Shown here piece after piece: positions 53,465 through 62,276 of a DNA stretch of 64,000 bases. The notes below the pieces were generated by a model. That model worked only from the letters and a program-made list of their open reading frames with translations, did not search any database and had not been told where the DNA came from. The stretch's first letter is position 1, and every line of letters starts with the position of its first letter. The stretch is taken from positions 1,178,001 through 1,242,000 of the forward strand of contig OZ257157.1 of assembly GCA_965279405.1 (NCBI GenBank). The letters run 5' to 3'. Source of the stretch: CBDDIP01 sp965279405. Its GTDB lineage: Bacteria; Actinomycetota; Acidimicrobiia; Acidimicrobiales; Ilumatobacteraceae. Both the position numbers and the translations under genes were made by a program.

Positions 53465-54052
53465 TCACCGAATCCCCAGCAGCACCGGGATCGGCTGCAC
53501 GTCGGCGGGGATCTCGGTGACGTGGATGTTGGCGCCCGCACCGCTCTCCGTGCGCCTGCGCATCAGCTCGCCGTCCTCGATCTTCTGGTGCAGCGTCTCG
53601 ATCGCATGGATCAACGTCTCGGGAGTCGGCGGGCAACCGGGGGCGTACACGTCCACCGGCACCACCTGATCGACGCCCTGGACGATGGCGTAGTTGTTGA
53701 ACATCCCGCCGCTGCTGGCGCACACGCCCATCGAGATGACCCACTTGGGCTCCATCATCTGGTCGTACACCTGACGCAGCACGGGTGCCATCTTCTGGCT
53801 GACCCGACCGGCGACGATCATGATGTCGGCCTGACGCGGCGAGGCGCGGAAGACCTCCATGCCGAAGCGCGACAGGTCGTAGTGCGCGGCGCCGGTGGCC
53901 ATCATCTCGATGGCGCAGCAGGCGAGACCGAACGACGCCGGCCAGCTGCTGCGACTGCGCGCCCAGTTGACGAGGTCTTCGATCTTGCCGGTGATGACGT
54001 TGTGGTCGAGACCACCGAGGCCGTCGTCGCGAATGCTCTGCACGAGGCTCAT
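53465..54052 (-). CDS. nuoB: Complex I iron-sulfur subunit NuoB (locus 2)
   Basis: A 195-residue cluster-N2 subunit. Ligands are in SFGLACCAIEMMATG, SMGVCASSGGMFNNYAI and VYAPGCPPTPE. It overlaps nuoA by 4 bp. The ATG at 54052 was chosen from that overlap. Confidence 0.95.
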   Translation of the reverse strand: MSLVQSIRDDGLGGLDHNVITGKIEDLVNWARSRSSWPASFGLACCAIEMMATGAAHYDLSRFGMEVFRASPRQADIMIVAGRVSQKMAPVLRQVYDQMMEPKWVISMGVCASSGGMFNNYAIVQGVDQVVPVDVYAPGCPPTPETLIHAIETLHQKIEDGELMRRRTESGAGANIHVTEIPADVQPIPVLLGIR

Positions 54053-54510
54053 GCTGCGTCCTCCTCGATGCGACCTTCGGTGCCGACGCGCCGGATGGTG
54101 CTCGACAGCGTGCGGTCGGCGGACACCGCGGTCTCGAGCCGACGGTACTTCTGCACCGGCCCCCAGTCGAGCGCCCCGCGGGCGACGACGTAGACGAAGG
54201 CGAGGAAGAACACGACGCTGAAGGCCAGCATCTCCCAGAACGCATACGGCCCGAGGAAGCGACGATCGACGGCGAACGGGTAGATGAAGATCAGCTCGAT
54301 GTCGAACATGATGAACAGCATGGCGACCACGTAGAACGTGACCGGGAAGCGCTCCGGCGGCTCACGACTGGGCACGATGCCGCACTCGTAGGGCGCTTCC
54401 TTGGCCGACGACGGCCGACGTGGGGCGAGCAACCTGGACGCAAAGAAGCTGAGCGCGCCGAACACGATGGCGAGGATCATCAGACATGCGACCGGCAGGT
54501 ACTGCCCCAT
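54049..54510 (-). CDS. nuoA: Complex I subunit NuoA (locus 2)
   Basis: A 153-residue three-helix membrane subunit, first of the 14 nuo genes of locus 2. It has YECGIVPSREPPERFPVTFYVVAMLFIMFDIELIFIYPFA, with the conserved Cys on the quinone-side loop (locus 1 has Ser there) and the Asp-Glu pair. The C-terminal 40 residues are an acidic extension. It starts 3 bp after the preceding unknown membrane protein, so the whole run from 59854 is probably one transcript. Confidence 0.94.
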   Translation of the reverse strand: MGQYLPVACLMILAIVFGALSFFASRLLAPRRPSSAKEAPYECGIVPSREPPERFPVTFYVVAMLFIMFDIELIFIYPFAVDRRFLGPYAFWEMLAFSVVFFLAFVYVVARGALDWGPVQKYRRLETAVSADRTLSSTIRRVGTEGRIEEDAA

Positions 54511-54513
54511 GCG

Positions 54514-55323
54514 CTAGGCCTTCGCTGCCACGAGCGCGCGGTTGAGGGTGACACGACGATCGCGACGGTGCAGCAGCGAGCACAGCGCGAGGAACGTGAT
54601 CAGCGAACCGATCGTGATGAACGCGGCAGGGCGCCGCTTCGAACCCATGTCGCGGATCATGTACACGTACTGGTGCGGGCGCGTGGTGTCGATCACCGGT
54701 CGAGCGGGAGCTCGACCTGGCTCGTCACGCTGCACCACCAACGGCGCCACCTCCACCACCGAGTAGTGCGGCTTGTGGAAGAAGGCGAGGAAGTCGATGT
54801 TGTTGCCCCAGAACTGCGGGCTGCGCTCGCCACCCTTGTCGAACACGTTGACGACGGTGAACTCGCCGGCGGCCAGTGCGCCGTCCTCCTCCAGGAACAC
54901 GGAGGCAGCGGCGAACGCCTGCTGGTACTGCGGCGCGGCGGCGTCGAGACGCAGCCAGTCCTCGTCGACGAACGCCGACTGCACGCCGAGCGCGGTGTCG
55001 GTGGGATCGTCGGCATCGGGCACGGTGATCTTCAGCACGTTGGCCTCGCGCAGCGCCCGTGGCTCCTGGAGCACGGTGCGCCCGCCGACGGGCTGCCACG
55101 TGGGATCGGTGCCGAGCAGGCCCTTGCCGTACGACCACCAGATGGCGCCCATGATGAACATCCAGCCGGCGAGCGCCGACAGCGTGATCAAGAAGCCGAG
55201 GCGGGCACCGACGTTGGTGCCGAGGATCAGGTAGATGCTGCCGACCAGCACCGTCACCGCGATGATGACGATGAGGATGCCGCGCAGCTCCGGTTCCCAG
55301 GAAATGGCCAGCATTGCGTTCAT
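54514..55323 (-). CDS. Unknown three-span membrane protein between cytochrome bc and nuo genes
   Basis: A 269-residue protein from ATG at 55323, overlapping the cytochrome c stop by 1 bp. Helices at about 14-33 and 40-65 and a third at about 234-252 enclose a hydrophilic domain of about 170 residues (NVLKITVPDADDPTDTALGV and KGGERSPQFWGNNIDFLAFF). No cofactor motif (CxxCH, Cys pairs) is present. I recognise no family. Its place between the cytochrome genes and nuoA suggests an accessory or linking subunit, but that is inference. Confidence 0.75.
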   Translation of the reverse strand: MNAMLAISWEPELRGILIVIIAVTVLVGSIYLILGTNVGARLGFLITLSALAGWMFIMGAIWWSYGKGLLGTDPTWQPVGGRTVLQEPRALREANVLKITVPDADDPTDTALGVQSAFVDEDWLRLDAAAPQYQQAFAAASVFLEEDGALAAGEFTVVNVFDKGGERSPQFWGNNIDFLAFFHKPHYSVVEVAPLVVQRDEPGRAPARPVIDTTRPHQYVYMIRDMGSKRRPAAFITIGSLITFLALCSLLHRRDRRVTLNRALVAAKA

Positions 55324-56420
55324 CAGAGGCTCCGCACGTATTCGACGATCTGCTTGATCTGCTCGTCGGTGAGCAGACCCCCGAAGCCGGGCATCTTGCC
55401 ACTGCCCTGGCCCTGGACGCCGTACTTCTTGCCGTTCTGCGACCCAGCGGCGACGAAGGCGATCATGTCGGCCTCGTTCGGGAAGTGCACGTTGGTGACG
55501 CCGCCGGTGAGGTTCCAGCCGAGGGCGCCCTGCGCCGACACGCCGGGATCGCCGTAGCTCCAGCCCGTGGTGTGGCAGCGGGCGCAGCTGTAGGCGCCGC
55601 TGGCCAGGTTGAGGTTGAACAGCGCCTCGCCCATCGCGTCCTCGACGGTGGCGTACTTGCCGGATGCGACCAGTGCCTCGGCGGCGTTGTTGGCCGTCTT
55701 GGCGATCTCGTCGCGAGTGTCGGAGGGCAGCGCCGCGCCGTCGCAGATCGCCGGATCGGCATCGGTCGGGAACTCCGCACCGAGGCACCCCTCCGGCTCG
55801 AGCTGGATGCTCTTGAGGTACTCGATGAGCGTGTCGATCTGCTGCGCGTTCATCGGACCGCCACCGATGGTGCCCCACGCCGACATCGGCGAGAACGGAC
55901 GGCCGTAGTTGAGGATGAAGCGAACCTCTTCCACGCTGAAGCGGTAGAAGATCGTGTTCAGCGCCGGGGCGTACCAGTTGACCGACTTGACCTCACCGGT
56001 CACCGGGTTGGTCACGGCAGCAGCGGCGCTGCCGCCCGTGCCGTTGAGCCCACCGTGGCAGCCGGCGCAGTTGAAGCCGCCGTTGGCGGTGACCTCGAAC
56101 AGGTCTTTGCCCCAGCCCTCGAACTCGTGGACCTTGTGCTCCTTGGCCCCGGCCTGACGATCCGGCTCGAAGACCCAGTACAGCGGCAGGGAGATGACGA
56201 TGACGAACAACGTCAGCACGCCGAGCAGCTGCATGCGCTCCAGGCGCGGGCCCTCGAGCGTCTCGTCGTCGTAGTACTGCTTGCGGTTGGCGGCGAGCTC
56301 GATCTCCGAGCCGAGCTCGGGCGCGGCCGATGCCTTGTTCAGGAAGTAGTAGCTCACCCAACCGATGGTGACGATCGCGATGATGACCACCGCGATGCTG
56401 GTCGTTGCCAACGCGATCAT
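55323..56420 (-). CDS. Membrane-anchored dihaem cytochrome c of the quinol:cytochrome c reductase
   Basis: A 365-residue protein with two membrane helices (about 3-25 and 65-84), then two haem-c domains: CAGCH at about 118 and CARCH at about 278. MPGFGGLLTDEQIKQIVEYVRSL near the end supplies the methionine-type ligand region of the second haem. In actinobacteria QcrC is likewise dihaem and replaces cytochrome c1. It overlaps the Rieske gene by 4 bp. It should take electrons from the Rieske cluster and pass them to an oxidase or to the cytochrome c encoded at 60041. Confidence 0.9.
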   Translation of the reverse strand: MIALATTSIAVVIIAIVTIGWVSYYFLNKASAAPELGSEIELAANRKQYYDDETLEGPRLERMQLLGVLTLFVIVISLPLYWVFEPDRQAGAKEHKVHEFEGWGKDLFEVTANGGFNCAGCHGGLNGTGGSAAAAVTNPVTGEVKSVNWYAPALNTIFYRFSVEEVRFILNYGRPFSPMSAWGTIGGGPMNAQQIDTLIEYLKSIQLEPEGCLGAEFPTDADPAICDGAALPSDTRDEIAKTANNAAEALVASGKYATVEDAMGEALFNLNLASGAYSCARCHTTGWSYGDPGVSAQGALGWNLTGGVTNVHFPNEADMIAFVAAGSQNGKKYGVQGQGSGKMPGFGGLLTDEQIKQIVEYVRSL

Positions 56421-57280
56421 CCGTGGCCACCCCCGCCACCGATGCAGTGCGGTCCTTCGGCTTCTTGACCGGTGGTGTTGGTGCCGATGGGCGGGCCGGG
56501 GAAGACGGTGCCGGTGTCGACGGTGACGTCGCCGGAACCGCCGACGGCGAAGGCGAAGCGGTCCATGCCGCGAGGCGCGGGGCCGCCCTTCTTCTCACCG
56601 ACTCGGTTGTACTGCGAGCCGTGGCACGGGCATTCGAACCACTGGCTGCTCTTGCACTCCGGCACACGACAACCGAGGTGCGGGCACTTCTGGTAGAGCA
56701 CGACGATGCCGTTCGACATGCCACTCAGCAGCGGCTTGTAGTTGGCGACGCTCTTCGCCTTCGGCAACGCCTCGGTGGGGTACACCGTGACGTGGGCGCG
56801 GGCGGTGGCGCTGTAGAAGAAGCCCTGGTTGCTGCGGATGGCGCCGAGGATGTCGTCGAGCTTGCCGATGTTGACCTTGCCACCGAAGCCCGACGATGCG
56901 GTCGGCCACAGGAAGGCGACGAAGCCGGCAGCGGCGAAGGCCAGCAGGCCCGTGGTCATCAGCGACACGCTGGCTCGGTTGAGGAACTGGCGACGGCTGA
57001 CGCCGATGGCCTCGCGGTCCGGGGGAACCCAGATGATCGGCGCCGACGGCACGACCTTCTCGATGGCGCCGAAGTTGGCCTGCACGGCAGCGCGTTCGAC
57101 CTCACGGCCGGTCGGTGCTCCGGGCAGATCGATGTCGTTGTCGCGATCCCGACGACGGGTCTCGCGGCTGAGCGCACCGGCGCCGCGCACGTCGGTGCGA
57201 CGCGCTGCGGTGAGCAGCACGACAGCGCCGAGCACGACGATGACGCCGACGGCGATGGAGATGATGGCAGCAGAGCTCAT
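56417..57280 (-). CDS. qcrA: Rieske iron-sulfur protein
   Basis: A 287-residue Rieske subunit from ATG at 57280. Membrane helices lie near 5-25 and 115-135, the second after the basic SRRQFLNRAS, which resembles a twin-arginine-type anchor as used by Rieske proteins. The 2Fe-2S ligands are in CPHLGCRVP (about 197) and CPCHGSQYN (about 215), with both His and both disulfide cysteines. Function: accepts one electron from menaquinol at the Qo site. The tail is glycine-rich and ends in HG. Confidence 0.93.
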   Translation of the reverse strand: MSSAAIISIAVGVIVVLGAVVLLTAARRTDVRGAGALSRETRRRDRDNDIDLPGAPTGREVERAAVQANFGAIEKVVPSAPIIWVPPDREAIGVSRRQFLNRASVSLMTTGLLAFAAAGFVAFLWPTASSGFGGKVNIGKLDDILGAIRSNQGFFYSATARAHVTVYPTEALPKAKSVANYKPLLSGMSNGIVVLYQKCPHLGCRVPECKSSQWFECPCHGSQYNRVGEKKGGPAPRGMDRFAFAVGGSGDVTVDTGTVFPGPPIGTNTTGQEAEGPHCIGGGGGHG

Positions 57281-57290
57281 GATGGGGACC

Positions 57291-58073
57291 TCACAGCTCG
57301 AAGAACAGGCCGTCGCGCCACGGCAGGGTGAAGTTGAAGCCGGGGCCACGGAAGAACGAGCCGATGATCACGAGCACGGCCCAGAACATCATGTGGACCG
57401 TCATCAGCGACGTGGCGAACTTGCGGTCTTCGGGTTTGTTGGACGGGTTCTTGTCGATGTACGGGGCGAAGATCATGACGATCAGACCGACGCCGGGGAT
57501 GGTCACGCCGGCGATCATCGGGTGGAACATCGTCAGCAGTTCCTGCAGGCCGAGGAAGTACCACGGCGCCTTCGACGGGTTCGGCGTGCGGTTCGGGTTG
57601 GCCTGCTGCAGCAGTGGGGCGTTGACCCACACCGAGAACAGGAACGTGAACGCCAGGCAGATCAGCGCGGCGACGAACTCGGCAGCGAGGAGGTGCGGCC
57701 ACGTGTGGACCTTGTCCACCGGGGCGGCCTTCACGTCCTGGATCGAGCCGCTCTTGACGACGGTGAGCAAGCGCTGGGTGTGACCGCCCGGGCCGGCGCC
57801 GACCGGAACGCCACCACCGGTGGGCGCAGCAGCGACCACGCTGGCCACGCGCTCTTGCACGGCCACGGCGCCACCACCGGCTTCGGCAGTGCCACCGTCG
57901 GCCTTGGCCTTGGCGGCGCGGCTGCGCTCGAGCAGGTGTGCGGGGATGCGCGGATCCGCCGGTTCTTCAGCGGCCGCGGGGGTCGCCGGAGCTGCGGCGG
58001 CAGCACTTTCTGCCGCAGCTTTGTCGCGGGCCGCCTGGGCCCGCTTGAGGAGGTGTTCCGGGATCTCGGTCAT
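57291..58073 (-). CDS. Cytochrome b C-terminal domain (subunit IV-like)
   Basis: A 260-residue protein from ATG at 58073. Residues 1-100 are an Ala/Pro-rich cytoplasmic extension with two copies of a motif, IPEHLLKRAQAARDKA (4-19) and IPAHLLERSRAAKAKA (43-58). From about 120 come three helices like cytochrome b6f subunit IV. The Qo-site motif reads APWY (about 169-172) where ubiquinol/plastoquinol enzymes have PEWY; forms without Glu are associated with low-potential menaquinol. It is 19 bp after the cytochrome b N-domain gene. Confidence 0.9.
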   Translation of the reverse strand: MTEIPEHLLKRAQAARDKAAAESAAAAAPATPAAAEEPADPRIPAHLLERSRAAKAKADGGTAEAGGGAVAVQERVASVVAAAPTGGGVPVGAGPGGHTQRLLTVVKSGSIQDVKAAPVDKVHTWPHLLAAEFVAALICLAFTFLFSVWVNAPLLQQANPNRTPNPSKAPWYFLGLQELLTMFHPMIAGVTIPGVGLIVMIFAPYIDKNPSNKPEDRKFATSLMTVHMMFWAVLVIIGSFFRGPGFNFTLPWRDGLFFEL

Positions 58074-58092
58074 CGGTAGTTGGTCCCCTCGC

Positions 58093-58878
<786 letters not shown>

Positions 58879-58894
58879 GAGTACGGGTCTTCCT

Positions 58895-59308
58895 CTACAG
58901 CCGCAAGCCGTAGGCGTAGCCGTGGTTGTTGGTTCGGACGTGCGAGTCGCCCGTGCCGGACGGGGCGCCGGCCTTTCCGAGGATGATGACCCCGGTGGGG
59001 CATCGATCCACGCACAGCGCGCAGCGCGTGCAGATGTCGTCGTCGATGATGAACAGCACGTGGTCGCTCGGGTCCGAGCCCGGCCGTTCGGTGCCCGTCG
59101 CCTCGACGATGGCGTCGGGGGTGACCATGTGGATGCACTTCCACGGGCAGATGTCGACGCAGCCCTCGCACATGATGCACTCGGTCTGGTCGATGTGGAT
59201 GAACTGCTTGGGCTTCACCGCCTTGGTGAGGTAGTCCGCGTCGACCTCGACGAGTTGGTACTCGTCGGTGTACGGCATCATCGGCGGGTTCGCGTCGGTG
59301 CGAGCCAT
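58895..59308 (-). CDS. Ferredoxin-like 2[4Fe-4S] protein in the cytochrome b operon
   Basis: A 137-residue soluble protein with two 4Fe-4S motifs, CIMCEGCVDICPWKC and CTRCALCVDRCP, separated by about 45 residues. Such a protein is not a standard subunit of bc1 or b6f complexes. It starts 3 bp after an unknown membrane protein and precedes the cytochrome b gene by 16 bp, so it is co-expressed with both. It could deliver low-potential electrons to the quinone pool, or be the missing donor for the nuoEFG-less complex I of locus 1. Both are speculative. Confidence 0.88.
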   Translation of the reverse strand: MARTDANPPMMPYTDEYQLVEVDADYLTKAVKPKQFIHIDQTECIMCEGCVDICPWKCIHMVTPDAIVEATGTERPGSDPSDHVLFIIDDDICTRCALCVDRCPTGVIILGKAGAPSGTGDSHVRTNNHGYAYGLRL

Positions 59309-59311
59309 GCG

Positions 59312-59854
59312 TTACGCCTTCTTCACCAGGGGTCGACCGTAGGTGCTCGTGGCCACTTCGACGCCGGGCTTGGCCTGACCGCGCTTCTGCCACTTGCCCC
59401 ACAGGAAGATGATCAGCCCGAAGTACCACACGTGGATGAGCACGACCACCGTGTCGCGGATCGCTTCGTAGGTCATCGTCAACGGGAAGCTGCCGCCGTT
59501 GGCCTTGGGCTTGAGGATGTCGAACGGGCCGAAGATGATCTTCTGGCGCGACCAGCCGAGCTCCTTGTCCGCGTGGTCGATCCACTGGTGGGGCACGACG
59601 CCGAAGGCGATGAACATGGTGCCGAAGACGTACACCGCGGCGAGCATCGCTTCGCCCCACGACAGCGGCGTGCCGACGGGGCGGCGCTTGGCGAACGGGA
59701 TCGACAGCAGGGCGAGACCGGTCGACAGGAAGAACGAGAAGAGGAACGCCTGGTTGACGCCGGGCCACTTCAGGACTTCCCAGTCAAATGCGATCTGCAA
59801 CGCCGCTGCCTTCCACGTGAGATTCTCGAGTGCAGGGCTCGTGAACACCTGCAC
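59312..59854 (-). CDS. Unknown three-span membrane protein, first gene of the respiratory operon
   Basis: A 180-residue protein from GTG at 59854 (a second GTG at 59848 is possible). Three helices lie at about 33-55, 67-89 and 130-152, with a hydrophilic loop between the second and third (WIDHADKELGWSRQKIIFGP). No cofactor motif is seen beyond scattered histidines. I recognise no family. Leading the cytochrome b/ferredoxin operon, it may anchor the ferredoxin to the membrane. Confidence 0.75.
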   Translation of the reverse strand: MQVFTSPALENLTWKAAALQIAFDWEVLKWPGVNQAFLFSFFLSTGLALLSIPFAKRRPVGTPLSWGEAMLAAVYVFGTMFIAFGVVPHQWIDHADKELGWSRQKIIFGPFDILKPKANGGSFPLTMTYEAIRDTVVVLIHVWYFGLIIFLWGKWQKRGQAKPGVEVATSTYGRPLVKKA

Positions 59855-60040
59855 GAACTGCTGCTTGAACTGTAGTCACCCGCGGCCCTGGCGCGGCCAG
59901 TTCGGCCCCGAGGTCGCGAGCTACTTTGTCGGTCTACCACGCTGCCCTTCGAGCACCAGCCCGGTTGTGAACTCGTGCACGCGAGTTGCGTGCCGCGGAT
60001 TTCCCTCTCTGCGGGTCGCGGCGTCTATCGTTCCCCAGCG
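59855..60040. promoter_or_regulatory. Divergent promoter region for respiratory operon and cytochrome c
   Basis: A 186-bp non-coding gap between two divergent genes of the same pathway, so it should hold both promoters. I see a candidate -10 TACAGT on the reverse strand just upstream of the 59854 GTG, and a short imperfect palindrome ACTCGTGCACGCGAGT near the middle. No convincing -35 pairs are visible on either strand. Confidence 0.45.
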
Positions 60041-60868
60041 ATGACCGAGATCCCCGAGCACCTGCTGAAGCGCGCCGCTGAACGGCGTGCTGCGCTCAGT
60101 GGTGAACCCGCTGCCGCCGCGCCCGCCGCCGCAGCGCCTGCCGCCGGCACCGAGGTCGCCGCAGCCGCCCCGGCAGCTGCCGCCGCGCCGGCTGCTCGGG
60201 CCGCCAAGTCCGTGCCCGCCGCGCCTCCTCCGCCGCCGCCCGACATCCCCGTCGTCGCCGCCGCAAAGGCACGCAAGAAGATCCCGTTCTGGGCGATGGC
60301 CACCCTCAGCATCCTGCCGTTGTGGGGCTTCATGTACGTCCGCTCGCTCACGCCGGTGGAGGTCAAGGTCAGCGGCCCGCTGGGCGACGGCAAGACCGAG
60401 TTCAACAGCTGCGCGACGTGCCACAACGCCGACGGGTCCGGCGGGTCCGGCCGGCAGTTGAACAACGGCGAGGTGCTGAAGACGTTCCCGCACATCGAGG
60501 ACCAGCTGAACCTGGTGTACACCGGATCGCAGGCCTACGAGACCAACGGCGTCGGCCCGTACGGCGATTCCTCGCGCGGTCACCTCGTCTACAACGGTGC
60601 GTACATGCCCCCGCAGGGATCCAAGTACGGCGGCTCGCTCTCCGAGGCGCAGATCCTCGCCGTGGTGTGCCACGAGCGTTACGACCTCGGTGGTGCCGAG
60701 CCGGATTCGCCGGCCTACGCCGCCGAGTACGCCAAGTGGTGCGCCGAGGACAGCGAGATCTACGCCGGGTTGAAGGACGGCTCGCTCACCTTCGACACGC
60801 TCGCCGACAAGGTGAAGGACACGCTGCCGATCGGCACGGCGCCGCGCAAGGGCACCGGCCCTTCCTGA
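60041..60868 (+). CDS. Membrane-anchored monohaem cytochrome c
   Basis: A 275-residue protein. It opens with MTEIPEHLLKRAAERRAAL, the same motif as the cytochrome b C-domain protein. A long Ala/Pro linker follows, then a membrane helix at about 82-101 and a cytochrome c domain with CATCH at 124-128 and YMPPQGSKYGGSLS supplying the Met ligand. Topology is N-in with haem outside. It is divergent from the reductase operon and is the likely electron carrier from it to a terminal oxidase. Confidence 0.9.
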   Translation: MTEIPEHLLKRAAERRAALSGEPAAAAPAAAAPAAGTEVAAAAPAAAAAPAARAAKSVPAAPPPPPPDIPVVAAAKARKKIPFWAMATLSILPLWGFMYVRSLTPVEVKVSGPLGDGKTEFNSCATCHNADGSGGSGRQLNNGEVLKTFPHIEDQLNLVYTGSQAYETNGVGPYGDSSRGHLVYNGAYMPPQGSKYGGSLSEAQILAVVCHERYDLGGAEPDSPAYAAEYAKWCAEDSEIYAGLKDGSLTFDTLADKVKDTLPIGTAPRKGTGPS

Positions 60869-60920
60869 GCGCCAGCCGGCCGGCGACCAATCACCCGGTT
60901 TGCCGCCACACTGTGACGTC

Positions 60921-62192
60921 GTGAGCTCCGACGCCGTGACGAACACCGAGTCCCGCGACACCGACGTGCTCGTCATCGGCGGCGGTCCCGCGGGAGCAGC
61001 GGCCGGGTACTGGTTGGCCAAGCACGGTCACGACGTCACCATCGTCGAACGCAAGTCGTTCCCGCGCGAAAAGACGTGCGGTGACGGGCTCACCCCGCGC
61101 GCCGTTCATCAGCTGAACGAGATGGGGTTGGCCGATCAGCTGACCCCGTTCCACCGCTACAGCGGGCTGCGCGCCACCGGCATGGGTCGCGAGCTCGAGC
61201 TGGAGTGGCCGTCGCATCCGACCTACCCGAGCTACGGCTACGTCGTGCGCCGCCGCGAGCTCGACAGCATCGTCGCTCGCAACGCGGTCGACGCGGGGGC
61301 GACGTTGCTCGAAGGCCACGAGGCGCTGATGCCCGTGGTCGACCGCGGCTTCGTGCGCGGTGCCACCGTGCAGCCGAAGGGTGGCAGCCCGATCGAGATC
61401 CGCGCCAAGTACGTCGTCGTCGCCGACGGTGCCAACAGTCGCTTCGGTCGCGCGCTCGGCACGTTTCGCACGCGCGAGTGGCCCTACGGCACGGCGATCC
61501 GCACGTACTGGCAGTCGCCCAAGCACGCCGACCCGTGGATCGAGAGCGCGCTCGACGTGAAGGACCGCAGCGGCAACGCGATGCCGGGCTACGGCTGGAT
61601 CTTCCCGGTGGGCGACGGCACGGTCAACATCGGCGTCGGCCTGCTGTCGACGTTCCGCGAGTTCAAGAGCGTCAACACCACGCACCTCCTCGACGCCTAC
61701 GCGCACCAGGTGGCCGAGCGGTGGGAGATCGACCCGGGCAACCCGGAGTGCAAGGCCACGAGTGGGCGCATCCCGATGGGTGGCTCGGTCGGGCCGAAGT
61801 CGGGACCGACCTACCTCGTCATCGGTGATGCGGCGGGCAGCGTCAACCCGTTCAACGGGGAGGGCATCGACTACGCCTACGAGACGGCGCGCATCGCCGC
61901 CGGGGTGCTGCACGAGGCACTCGACGGCAACGACGCGCTGGCGCTGCAGCAGTACGCCAAGCTGATCGACGACGAGTACGGCGAGTACTTCAAGGTCGCC
62001 CGCCTGTTCGCCCGCGTCATCGGACGTCCGGCGTTGATGCGCGAGCTCACCCGCGCCGGCATGCACAGCCGCACGCTGATGGAGTGGGTGCTGCGGATCA
62101 TGGCCAACCTGCTGCGCCCCGACGAGATCGGTCCCGCCGAGCTCGCCTACAAAGCCGCCGCCAAGATCGTCAAGCTCGCCCCCAACGCCTGA
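60921..62192 (+). CDS. Geranylgeranyl reductase family flavoprotein (MenJ-like)
   Basis: A 423-residue FAD enzyme from GTG at 60921 (GTG at 60936 also possible). It has VLVIGGGPAGAAAGYWLAKHGHDVTIVER at the N-terminus, the active-site REKTCGDGLTPRAV, and GDAAGSVNPFNGEGIDYAYETAR near residue 300. Family members saturate isoprenoid chains; mycobacterial MenJ reduces one double bond of the menaquinone side chain. With a polyprenyl diphosphate synthase gene nearby and menaquinol-type enzymes alongside, a MenJ role is likely. Other geranylgeranyl reductases remain possible. Confidence 0.88.
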   Translation: MSSDAVTNTESRDTDVLVIGGGPAGAAAGYWLAKHGHDVTIVERKSFPREKTCGDGLTPRAVHQLNEMGLADQLTPFHRYSGLRATGMGRELELEWPSHPTYPSYGYVVRRRELDSIVARNAVDAGATLLEGHEALMPVVDRGFVRGATVQPKGGSPIEIRAKYVVVADGANSRFGRALGTFRTREWPYGTAIRTYWQSPKHADPWIESALDVKDRSGNAMPGYGWIFPVGDGTVNIGVGLLSTFREFKSVNTTHLLDAYAHQVAERWEIDPGNPECKATSGRIPMGGSVGPKSGPTYLVIGDAAGSVNPFNGEGIDYAYETARIAAGVLHEALDGNDALALQQYAKLIDDEYGEYFKVARLFARVIGRPALMRELTRAGMHSRTLMEWVLRIMANLLRPDEIGPAELAYKAAAKIVKLAPNA

Positions 62193-62245
62193 CCCCATCA
62201 GCGTTTGATCGCGTTTGAGCAGGGTCGAGGTCTGGGGCGGATCCG

Positions 62246-62274
62246 TCTCGGAAGCCGCAACGATCGGTGCCCAG
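62246..62274. repeat. 29-bp direct repeat flanking paralogue 3, left copy
   Basis: TCTCGG, a variable triplet, then CCGC and ACGATCGGTGCCCAG, ending 2 bp before the stop codon of DUF559 paralogue 3. It agrees with the segment at 63250-63278 in 24 of 29 positions, same orientation. Confidence 0.6.
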
Positions 62275-62276
62275 AG

